NCBI RefSeq assembly: GCF_004331465.1 | Contig: NZ_SJKB01000030.1 | Location: 1-51,631 of the forward strand | Length of the DNA: 51,631 nt | Source: Kribbella pittospori | GTDB taxonomy: Bacteria > Actinomycetota > Actinomycetes > Propionibacteriales > Kribbellaceae | Reading direction: 5' to 3' | Part shown: one piece after another, positions 14,709 to 22,337 of the stretch | How positions within the stretch are numbered: the first letter of the stretch is position 1 | Layout: every line of letters starts with the position of its first letter | Translations under genes and position numbers: made by a program | The notes under the pieces: generated by a model | Told to the model about the DNA's origin: nothing | Databases searched by the model: none | The model's input: the letters and a program-made list of their open reading frames with translations, nothing else

Positions 14709-15725
14709 GTGCGCACCGAACCTGACTCCGCCCTGACCGTCATGCTGGCGATGAACGACGCCAGCCGGGATCGCGTGCTCGTCCCGCGGGTCCGCAAGCG
14801 CCTGGAAGCGGCCGCGACCGTGCTGCCGGTCGGCCCCGGGACCAGCTTCCTCGCCGACCCCGCGATCAATGCCGCGCTGGCCGATGTCGACGTACTGCTG
14901 ACCGGGTGGGGATGCCCGCGGATCGGGCCCGAGGTGCTCGACGCCGCGCCGAAGCTGCGGGCGATCCTGCATGCGGCCGGTTCGGTGAAGGCGATGGTCG
15001 ACCCATCCGCGTTCGACCGCGGGATCCAGGTCTCGTCGGCGGCCACCGCCAACGCGCTGCCGGTGGCGGAGTTCACCGTGGCCGCGATCGTGCTGGCCGG
15101 CAAGCGGGCGTTCCGGCTGGCGGCGCAGTACCGGCTGGAGCGGCGTAAGTCGGACCCGCACGCGATGCCGGGCAGCTACGGTACGACGGTCGGCCTGCTG
15201 GGCGCCTCGCGGATCGCCCGGATGGTGGCCGAGCGACTCCGCACCTTCGACCTGAACGTTCTGATCAGCGACCCGTACCTGAACGAGGCCGAGGCGGCCG
15301 GGCTCGGCGCTGAACTGGTCGACAACGACTCGCTCTTCAGCCGCAGCGACATCCTCAGCGTGCACGCGCCGCTCATCCCGGAGACCGTCGGGCTGGTGGA
15401 CGCGCGCCTGCTCGGCCTGCTGCGGGACGGCTCGGTCCTGATCAACACCGCACGCGGCAAGATCATCGACGCCCAGGCGCTGGAGCGTGAGTGCGTCTCC
15501 GGCCGGATCGACGCGGTCCTCGACGTGACCGACCCCGAGCCGCTGCCGCCGGACTCCCCGCTGCTAGACCTGCCGAACGTCTTCGTCACCCCCCACGTAG
15601 CCGGTGCGGTCGGCAACGAAATCGCCCGCCTCGGTGAGCTGGCCGTCAGCGAGCTAGAGCGCCTCGCCGCCGGCGAACCACTCCAGCACGCCATCAGCCC
15701 CTCCGACATCGGGAGACTTGCATGA
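14709..15725 (+). CDS. D-isomer-specific 2-hydroxyacid dehydrogenase
   Basis: 338 residues. The substrate domain (about 1-105 and the C-terminus) flanks a Rossmann domain (about 110-300): VGLLGASRIARMVAERL is the dinucleotide loop with Ala and Ser in place of two glycines (usual GxGxxG), SVHAPLIPET and NTARGKIID follow. The catalytic triad should be Arg in NTARG, Glu in DPEPLP and His in TPHVAGA. The altered glycine loop suggests a divergent member, as often seen in sugar-acid clusters. GTG 14709 has a -10 box 6 nt upstream. The stop overlaps the DUF2264 start by 4 nt (ATGA), and both are under a LacI-type operator, suggesting a carbohydrate pathway. Confidence 0.87.
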   Translation: MRTEPDSALTVMLAMNDASRDRVLVPRVRKRLEAAATVLPVGPGTSFLADPAINAALADVDVLLTGWGCPRIGPEVLDAAPKLRAILHAAGSVKAMVDPSAFDRGIQVSSAATANALPVAEFTVAAIVLAGKRAFRLAAQYRLERRKSDPHAMPGSYGTTVGLLGASRIARMVAERLRTFDLNVLISDPYLNEAEAAGLGAELVDNDSLFSRSDILSVHAPLIPETVGLVDARLLGLLRDGSVLINTARGKIIDAQALERECVSGRIDAVLDVTDPEPLPPDSPLLDLPNVFVTPHVAGAVGNEIARLGELAVSELERLAAGEPLQHAISPSDIGRLA

Positions 15726-17626
15726 GCCGCCTCGTCCTGCCCGACACCGACCGCGTTCTGTCCCGGCAGACTGGGTGGGTCCGTGCGCACTGGGAGGCTC
15801 TGGCGGATCACCTGCTGGAGTCGTTGGTGCCGTACTTCTCCCCCGGTGCGTCGCTGATCGAGCTGCCTGGGCGGCCGAGTCGGTCAGGTACGGCGTCCGA
15901 CCAGTTGGAGGGTTTCGCTCGGTCGTTCATGCTGGCCGCGTTCCGGATTGGCGGGGTGCGCGGTGAGGGGTGCGAGGCGCTCATCGAGCGGTACGCGCGC
16001 GGGGTGGCGAACGGCGCGAACCCGGACCACCCCGAGTCATGGCTGCGCCTGACCCCGCGCTCGCAGCAGATGGTCGAGGCCGCAGCGATTGCGGTGTCCC
16101 TGCACGAGACGCGGGAGTGGATCTGGGACCGGCTCGACACCCGCGCCCGGGAACACGTGGCCGAGTGGCTCGGTGGGTTCATCGGGTCCACGACGCATGA
16201 CAACAACTGGCGGCTGTTCCAGGTCGTGAGTGAGCAGTTCCTCGCGTCGGTCGGAGCGCCGTACTCGCAGGAGGACATCGACGGCGGGCTGGACCGGATC
16301 GAGGACTGGTACGTCGGTGACGGGTGGTACTCCGACGGCGACGGGCAGAACTTCGACAACTACATCGGTTGGGCGATGCACCTCTACCCGGGACTGTGGA
16401 CACGGATGGCGGCTGCCACGCCGGGTGCGGCGTACGAGGACCGGCTGAAGGTCTACCGGGAGCGAATCGGTCTGTTCCTGGAGGACGCGGTGCATCTGGT
16501 CGGCAACGACGGCGCACCGGTGTACCAGGGGCGCTCGCTGACGTACCGGATGGCCGCGGCCACGCCGTACTGGATGGGTGCGCTGCTGGACTCCACTCCC
16601 CTGTCGCCCGGGCAGACGCGGCGGCTGTGCTCCGGGATCGCGCGGCACTTCGTGCAACACGGCGTACCGGATGAGCGTGGGCTGCTGACGCTGGGGTGGT
16701 ACGACACGTTCCTGCCGACTACACAGCAGTACTCCGGGCCTGGCTCGCCGTACTGGGCGTCGAAGGGGTTCATCGGGCTGCTGCTGCCGCCGGAACACCC
16801 GGTGTGGACGGACCCGGAGGACTCGATCCCGCTGGACGACGCAGATCAGGTACGGGCGATGCCGGCGCCGGGGTGGATCGTGCACGCGAGCCGGCACGAC
16901 CAGATCGTCCAGTTGGTCAACCACGGCGCGGATCACGCGCCTCTCGCCGAGCCGGAAGGCGTGGAGCCGGAGGGCGACTCGCACTACAACCGGCTGGCGT
17001 ACGCGAACCACGCTGGGCCGGAGTTGTCCGACCACGCGCCGCGGATCGACAACCTGATCGCGCTCGTCGATGCGGACGGCCGGTCGAGCGCGCGTGGACG
17101 GATCCGGCGGATCGGAGTCAGCGGACGTACGGCGTCCTCGTGGCACAAGGCGTGGTTGGGAACGGACGGGCCGTGGCGGATCGAGACGGCATCGGTTGTG
17201 CACGGCGGGTGGGAGATCCGGTGTGCGCTGGTCGAAGGGCCGGCTGGCACGTTGGTGCGCAGTGGCGGGTTCGCGGTCGCCGGGACGTCCTTGCCTGAGG
17301 CAACCGCTGGGGACCGGTCGGCATCGGCGCGGAGTCTCGACGGGCTGATGTCCGCGGTGGTCGGTCTGCACGGGTACGACGAAGCGGGCGTGCACCGGGG
17401 TCTTGGTGCGAATCCGTTCGGTGTGCACTCGGCTACGCCGTACCTGACCGCTCCGCACGACGGGGACCCGCTCGTGCTGGTGGGCGCCGTACTGCTGACG
17501 CGGGACGCGCTGCGGCCGGAAGCGCTTGCCGAGGGCATCGATGTTGCGGTGGACGGTACGACGGTGCGGATCAGCCTGCCTGGTGGGGGCACTGAGGTCG
17601 TCGAGCTGGGACAGACACGCCCTTAG
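15722..17626 (+). CDS. DUF2264 protein, putative (alpha/alpha)-barrel glycoside hydrolase
   Basis: 634 residues. The N-terminal ~370 residues show the DUF2264 helical pattern: SDQLEGFARSFMLAAF, NNWRLFQVVSEQFLASVG, GWYSDGDGQNFDNYIGWAMH and YWASKGFIGLLLP, rich in aromatic and Asp residues as in alpha/alpha-toroid sugar enzymes. The rest is a beta-rich domain. No signal peptide is present, so it acts inside the cell on imported oligosaccharides. Members of this family have been linked to beta-glucuronidase activity (CAZy GH154), but the substrate here is not provable from sequence. Translation is coupled to the upstream 2-hydroxyacid dehydrogenase. Confidence 0.85.
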   Translation: MSRLVLPDTDRVLSRQTGWVRAHWEALADHLLESLVPYFSPGASLIELPGRPSRSGTASDQLEGFARSFMLAAFRIGGVRGEGCEALIERYARGVANGANPDHPESWLRLTPRSQQMVEAAAIAVSLHETREWIWDRLDTRAREHVAEWLGGFIGSTTHDNNWRLFQVVSEQFLASVGAPYSQEDIDGGLDRIEDWYVGDGWYSDGDGQNFDNYIGWAMHLYPGLWTRMAAATPGAAYEDRLKVYRERIGLFLEDAVHLVGNDGAPVYQGRSLTYRMAAATPYWMGALLDSTPLSPGQTRRLCSGIARHFVQHGVPDERGLLTLGWYDTFLPTTQQYSGPGSPYWASKGFIGLLLPPEHPVWTDPEDSIPLDDADQVRAMPAPGWIVHASRHDQIVQLVNHGADHAPLAEPEGVEPEGDSHYNRLAYANHAGPELSDHAPRIDNLIALVDADGRSSARGRIRRIGVSGRTASSWHKAWLGTDGPWRIETASVVHGGWEIRCALVEGPAGTLVRSGGFAVAGTSLPEATAGDRSASARSLDGLMSAVVGLHGYDEAGVHRGLGANPFGVHSATPYLTAPHDGDPLVLVGAVLLTRDALRPEALAEGIDVAVDGTTVRISLPGGGTEVVELGQTRP

Positions 17627-17665
17627 GTCAGGCTCCCCAACCGTGTGCTCGGCGGATCCGGTCAG

Positions 17666-17671
17666 TAGATT
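17666..17671 (+). promoter_or_regulatory. -10 hexamer of ferritin gene, leaderless type
   Basis: TAGATT ends 6 nt before the ferritin ATG (17678). The intervening TGACGG is a poor ribosome site. Confidence 0.45.
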
Positions 17672-17677
17672 GACGGG

Positions 17678-18205
17678 ATGAGCACGTACGAGAAACTTTT
17701 GCAGGAACAGATCCGTAACGAATTCACGGCGTCGCAGCAGTACACGGCAGTGGCTGTCTGGTACGACGATCAGGATCTGCCGCAGCTGGCTGGGCACTTC
17801 TACAAGCAGGCGCTCGAAGAGCGCAATCACGCGATGATGATGGTGCAATACCTGCTGGACAAGGACATCCGTCCGAACATCCCCGGTGTCGGCGAGGTGG
17901 AGAGCGACTTCAAGACGGCGCTGGAGCCGCTGGAACTCGCGCTGCAGCAGGAGATCACGGTCACCAAGCAGATCGAGACGCTGGCGCGGGCCGCTCGGGA
18001 CGAGAGCAACTACATCGGCGAGCAATTCATGCAGTGGTTCCTGAAGGAGCAGGTCGAGGAGGTCTCCGCGATGACCACGCTCGTGAACGTCGCGAAGCGC
18101 GCCGGAGACAACCTCTTCCACCTCGAAGACTTCCTCGCCCGGGAAGTTTCCGGGGCGCCCGCCGATGACCCCACCGCTCCTACTGCGGCGGGTGGGCGGG
18201 TCTAA
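17678..18205 (+). CDS. Ferritin (non-haem)
   Basis: 175 residues. The four-helix bundle keeps the ferroxidase ligands: Glu15 in RNEFTASQQY, Glu48 and His51 in EERNH, Glu in QQEITVTKQIE, and the QVEEVS helix IV motif. The mycobacterial BfrB-like length and C-terminal tail (PADDPTAPTAAGG) agree with an actinobacterial ferritin. It oxidises and stores iron in a 24-mer shell. It has its own promoter (17666-17671), so it is independent of the DUF2264 gene. No iron-box is obvious upstream. Confidence 0.93.
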   Translation: MSTYEKLLQEQIRNEFTASQQYTAVAVWYDDQDLPQLAGHFYKQALEERNHAMMMVQYLLDKDIRPNIPGVGEVESDFKTALEPLELALQQEITVTKQIETLARAARDESNYIGEQFMQWFLKEQVEEVSAMTTLVNVAKRAGDNLFHLEDFLAREVSGAPADDPTAPTAAGGRV

Positions 18206-18386
18206 GTACTTTTCTGTTGTCTCTTGGTTGGTCGGGTGCCCCATGCGGCCGGCGCGGTCGCCTGAGGTCCTCGCCCCTCCGGCCGGAGACGGTTGTGGGC
18301 TGAGCCTTGCACGGTGGCTGGGGTGGGCGGGTAGTGCGTGCGGGGGCTTGGGGTTGCCGGCGGGTGGCGGGTGGCGGGTGGTTGGG
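18206..18386. other. Convergent intergenic region, ferritin/DUF2207
   Basis: 181 nt with no gene or strong hairpin; a G/T-rich run precedes the end of the DUF2207 gene. Confidence 0.4.
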
Positions 18387-20282
18387 TTACCAGCTGCCGC
18401 CGCCTCCGCCTCCTCCGCCGCCGCCCGAGGAGGAAGATGAGCTGCTGCTGCTGAAGCCGGAGGAGAGGCCTCCTCCGGTTGAGGGGCTGGGGGGTGGGCT
18501 GAAGGTGGTGGTTACTGTGGTGGTTACGTTGGCGGCGGTCCAGGGTGAGGTGTAGTAGGACGGGCCGGTGTACCAGGTGGGGTCGGAGGTCAGGCGGCCT
18601 GCGTCCACCAGTTGGTGGCAGAGCTTTTGCCAGTGGCCGGCGAGGTCGAAGACGATGGCCCAGGGCAAGTACTTGCTGAAGATGTCCTCGCCGTTCTCGA
18701 AGCGGAGCTGGTCCGCTTCCGCGGTCGCGAGGTACTTGCGGAATCCGATCACCTGGTCCGTGATCGCCCGACCGGTCGCCGTCCGCCGGCCTTCGCGGCG
18801 CTTCCTGAACCAGTCGATCGCCAGGTTGATCAGCAGGAGCACCGGCACCGCGACGACGACCGCCGGACCCAGCCAGCTCGGTGCGCCGAACTTGACGATC
18901 CAGATGATCAGCCCCACCAGGCAGGTCAGAACGGCGAGGAACACCAGACAGCCGAGCGCCGTCCCCCAATCGCCCGAGGACGGCACGACCCGCGACCTGC
19001 GCGGCATCCGGACGTACCACTTCCGCTCTTCGACCTGCTCCCGCAGCGCATCGACCGTGCTCTCCGCCGCCCGCACCATCGAGTGATCACCAACCGCCGG
19101 CCTCTCCAGCCGCGCCACCGCTCCCGCCTGGTGCCCCGGGAACAAGCCCCTCAACAGCGCGCGCTCGTGCGGCGCGGTAGCCACGTCCGCATCGACCAGG
19201 ACGGCCGTCCGTTCGTCGTCGGAGTTCTCGATCCGGATCGCACCACGGACCGCGAGATCGATCAGCGTCGCCGCGATCTCCGCCGTATCCGCCTTCGCAT
19301 CGACCAGCAATCCACCTTCAGCGGCCGAGATCCGCGGCGGCGAGAACGCGACCGGAAGCTGCTCCTCGGCCAGCCTGTCCTTCTCCGTCTGTACGGCGAG
19401 CCCGTCCAGCGGTACGGTCCCCGGCGGCATCCCGGCGTACCGCCGGTCCCGGCCGCCCCGCTTGGTGTGCAGCCGCGTGGCCACGATCAGTCCCACGCTG
19501 ACCAGACCGGCCACCAAGACCATGGGCACACTCAGTCGGAAGCGCTCGAGCAGGCCCGGTGGGTCGACCACGATCGGAGTGTCGTTGCGCACGGCACCGG
19601 CTTTGATCGCGGCGACGATCGTCAGCTGCTCACCACGAACGATGTCGACCTCTTGACCGAACACAGCCGTCCCAGCGCGGATGCTCTTCGACTCACAGCT
19701 GTCCGTCGAGCCGGCCGGCCCGACGAAGCAGCTGACCCGCTGCACCCCCTGCGGCACCGTCACGCTGACGTCCACCCGGTCCAGAGTTGCGTCCCAAGCA
19801 GACCCGGTGGCATCCCAGAACAACTCGCCGTGGTCCTCGAAGTGCCGGAGCGCACCACGGACCTCGTAGCTGATCGTGTACGTCGCGTCCCGCCCGGGCA
19901 CCGTCTCGCTCGAGGAGCCGATCTTGATCCGCAGGACCCGGTCGCGGCGGCCGTTCTTCTCGATCGTGGAGGTCTCGAACGAGTCCGGCGCCGTCGGTGA
20001 CGACACCTTGATGTTCGAGACGTCGTACCTCTGGTCCTTGCTCTTGTCGTCGGCGAACGGCTCGCGGATCACCAGGTCGCGATAGATGCCGTGCCGATCC
20101 GTGCCGATGAAGTGGTAGTCGATCGTCTCGGTGACCTGCAGTACGCCGTCCGCGGTGACGGTGTAGTCGATCGCCATCCGCGTCACCCGGTCGCCGACCT
20201 CGGCCGACGCCGGGATCGCGAAGCCGGCCAACGCCAGGGTCGCGACGAGCGTGCTGAACAGGATCCCGAGTGCCCGACGCAT
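18387..20282 (-). CDS. DUF2207 predicted membrane protein, paralogue B
   Basis: 631 residues. A signal peptide (1-27, ending ASA-E) is followed by an extracytoplasmic beta-rich DUF2207 domain (about 28-240; IDYTVTADGVLQVTETIDY and HGIYRDLVIREPF), one TM near 250-270, a cytoplasmic segment, a TM pair near 450-500, a conserved block RRTATGRAITDQVIGFRKYL and a tail ending in a Ser run, ten Gly and SW. Such Gly-rich SW tails are common in this family. The role is unknown; a cell-envelope function is likely. It follows paralogue A by 32 nt but has its own -10 box 7 nt upstream of ATG. Confidence 0.85.
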   Translation of the reverse strand: MRRALGILFSTLVATLALAGFAIPASAEVGDRVTRMAIDYTVTADGVLQVTETIDYHFIGTDRHGIYRDLVIREPFADDKSKDQRYDVSNIKVSSPTAPDSFETSTIEKNGRRDRVLRIKIGSSSETVPGRDATYTISYEVRGALRHFEDHGELFWDATGSAWDATLDRVDVSVTVPQGVQRVSCFVGPAGSTDSCESKSIRAGTAVFGQEVDIVRGEQLTIVAAIKAGAVRNDTPIVVDPPGLLERFRLSVPMVLVAGLVSVGLIVATRLHTKRGGRDRRYAGMPPGTVPLDGLAVQTEKDRLAEEQLPVAFSPPRISAAEGGLLVDAKADTAEIAATLIDLAVRGAIRIENSDDERTAVLVDADVATAPHERALLRGLFPGHQAGAVARLERPAVGDHSMVRAAESTVDALREQVEERKWYVRMPRRSRVVPSSGDWGTALGCLVFLAVLTCLVGLIIWIVKFGAPSWLGPAVVVAVPVLLLINLAIDWFRKRREGRRTATGRAITDQVIGFRKYLATAEADQLRFENGEDIFSKYLPWAIVFDLAGHWQKLCHQLVDAGRLTSDPTWYTGPSYYTSPWTAANVTTTVTTTFSPPPSPSTGGGLSSGFSSSSSSSSSGGGGGGGGGGSW

Positions 20283-20289
20283 GCCCGCG

Positions 20290-20295
20290 AGACTA
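20290..20295 (-). promoter_or_regulatory. -10 hexamer of DUF2207 paralogue B, leaderless type
   Basis: On the minus strand TAGTCT ends 7 nt before ATG 20282. It falls in the 32-nt gap between the paralogues, so the second gene may be transcribed separately. Confidence 0.4.
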
Positions 20296-20314
20296 CCGAG
20301 CGTAAGGGCCGCGA

Positions 20315-22195
20315 CTACCAGCTACCGCCGCCCCCACCGCCACCACCGCCGCCGGACGAGCCGCCGCTGAAGCCGGAGGAGCTGCCGCCGCCTCCCCCGC
20401 TGCTGGCCGGAGCCGGCGGCGGGTCGAAGGTGTGCGCGACGGTCGAGCTGACAGCCCCCGCCGTCCATCCCGAGGTGTAGTACGACGGTCCGCTGTACCA
20501 GTACGGGTCAGGCGTCAACCGGCCCGCGGCGACCAGCCGCTCGCAAACCTTCTGCCATCGATCGGCCAGGTCGAACGCGATCGCCCAGGGCAGGTACTTC
20601 GAGAAGATGTCCTCACCCTCCTCGAACCGGAGCTGCTCCGCCTCCGCTGTCGCCAGGTACTTCCGGAACCCGATCAGCTGATCCGTGACCGCCCGCCCGG
20701 CCGGATTGCGCTGCCCACGCCCGCGGATCGCGATCCAGAGGCCGATGGCAACGATCACCGCGATCACCGGGATCGCGATCACCACCGCACGACCGAGCCC
20801 GCCGGTGAACGCCGCGGTGGCTGTGCCGGCCAGGCCGGCACCGACCACCCAGAACCCGATCATCGCCATGCACGCGCACCCGGTACCGCTCTTGAACACC
20901 GAGCCGCCGCCGGCGCGCGGCATCCGCAGGTACCACGCACGCTCCTTCACCTGCGCCCGCAGCGCCGCGATCATCGCGTCGTGCGCCCGCCGCATCGTGT
21001 GGTCGCCCACTGCACCCCGGCGCAGCAGCACCTCCGACCCCGGCTGCAGTGTCGGGAACAGACCGGACATCAGCGCCTGCTCGTGCGGCGCGGTCGCGAC
21101 TGCCGGGTTCAGCAGCACCGCCTTCTGATCGTTGCCGGTGTTCTCGATCCGTACGCCGCCGCGCACCGCCATGTCGATCAGCGTCGCGGCCGTCTCGGTC
21201 GTGGTCGCCTTCGCGTCGATCAGCAGACCACCTTCGGCCACCGGGATCCTCGGCGGCGCGAACGCGACCGGGATCTGGTCCTCGGCCAGGTCGTCCTTCA
21301 CCGGCTCGGCAGCGACACCGTCCGGCGGGAAGGTGCCGGGTGGCATCCCGGCGTACCGCTGGTCCTTGTTGCCGCGCTGCGAGTACAGCCACGCGCCGGC
21401 GATCGCGGCGAGAGTGACGACGCCGGAGCCGATCAGCGCCGGCAGGCTCACGCCGTTGCGTTCCATCCAGCTGGGCGCGTCGACGACGATCGGAGCGTCG
21501 TTGCTGACCACGCCGGCCTTGATGCCGGCGACGATCGTCATCTGGTCGCTGCGAGCCAGCCGGCTGGCGCTGAAGATGCCCTTGTCGCCACTGACGCTGC
21601 TCGTACATTCGTCGGTCGAGCCGTACGGGCCTTGGAAGCACTGCGTCTTCTGCACACCTTCCGGCACGCTCACGCTGACGTCGGCCTGGTCGATCACCGC
21701 GTCCCAACCGTCGCCGGTCGCATCCCAGTACAGCTCGCTGTGGTCGTCGAAGTGCCGGAGCGCCCCGCGGACGTCGTACGTGATCACGTACGTCGCGTCG
21801 TACCCCGAGATGGTCTCGTTCGCGGAGCCGATCTGGATCCGCAGACTCTCGTCGCGATCGTCGTTGTACTTGAACGTCTCCGTGGTGAACTCGTCGGGCG
21901 CACCGGACGGGCTGTCGACGGTGATGTTCGAGACCTCGTACTTCTGGTCCTTCGAGTCGTCGTCGACGTACGGCTCGCGGGTCACCAGGTCGCGGAAGAT
22001 GCCGTGCCGGCCGGTGTCGCCGAAGCTGTAGGCGATCGTCTCCTTGACCTGCAGCACGCCGTCGGCGGTGACGTTGTAGTCGATCGTGAAGTTCTTGATC
22101 TCGTCACCCGTCGCCGCCGCGGCGGGCAGTGCGAAACCGCCGACTGCCAGACCGGCGACGAGCGTGCTGATGATGACCCCGAGTGCCCTACGCAT
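20315..22195 (-). CDS. DUF2207 predicted membrane protein, paralogue A
   Basis: 626 residues with the same plan as its downstream neighbour: signal peptide (1-28, ALPAAAA), extracytoplasmic domain (FTIDYNVTADGVLQVKETI; HGIFRDLVTREP), TM at ~245-265, cytoplasmic linker, two TMs near 445-500, block GRAVTDQLIGFRKYLATAEA, and a Gly/Ser tail ending in GGGGSW. Two paired Cys (TQCFQGPYGSTDEC) could form a disulphide outside the cell; paralogue B has the same pair. ATG 22195 is chosen because the signal peptide begins there; upstream frame extension lacks homology. It is divergent from EF-G2. Confidence 0.86.
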   Translation of the reverse strand: MRRALGVIISTLVAGLAVGGFALPAAAATGDEIKNFTIDYNVTADGVLQVKETIAYSFGDTGRHGIFRDLVTREPYVDDDSKDQKYEVSNITVDSPSGAPDEFTTETFKYNDDRDESLRIQIGSANETISGYDATYVITYDVRGALRHFDDHSELYWDATGDGWDAVIDQADVSVSVPEGVQKTQCFQGPYGSTDECTSSVSGDKGIFSASRLARSDQMTIVAGIKAGVVSNDAPIVVDAPSWMERNGVSLPALIGSGVVTLAAIAGAWLYSQRGNKDQRYAGMPPGTFPPDGVAAEPVKDDLAEDQIPVAFAPPRIPVAEGGLLIDAKATTTETAATLIDMAVRGGVRIENTGNDQKAVLLNPAVATAPHEQALMSGLFPTLQPGSEVLLRRGAVGDHTMRRAHDAMIAALRAQVKERAWYLRMPRAGGGSVFKSGTGCACMAMIGFWVVGAGLAGTATAAFTGGLGRAVVIAIPVIAVIVAIGLWIAIRGRGQRNPAGRAVTDQLIGFRKYLATAEAEQLRFEEGEDIFSKYLPWAIAFDLADRWQKVCERLVAAGRLTPDPYWYSGPSYYTSGWTAGAVSSTVAHTFDPPPAPASSGGGGGSSSGFSGGSSGGGGGGGGGGSW

Positions 22196-22202
22196 GGCCG
22201 CG

Positions 22203-22208
22203 ACCCTA
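22203..22208 (-). promoter_or_regulatory. -10 hexamer of DUF2207 paralogue A, leaderless type
   Basis: On the minus strand TAGGGT ends 7 nt before ATG 22195, with no ribosome site. Confidence 0.45.
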
Positions 22209-22337
22209 CCGAGCGTGAGGGTCCGCCGGGGCGAGGTGGCCCGGCCGGGCGGCTGACGGCTCAGGCGAATCCGGCACGTGATGGCTCTTGTGCGAAGGGG
22301 CCGTTGGGGGAATCGTGGGTGAACCAGGAGGAACGTC

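Noticed and set aside
16037..18244. A 735-codon minus-strand frame opposite DUF2264 and ferritin
   Set aside because: Arg-rich, no motif, fully antisense to two recognised genes.
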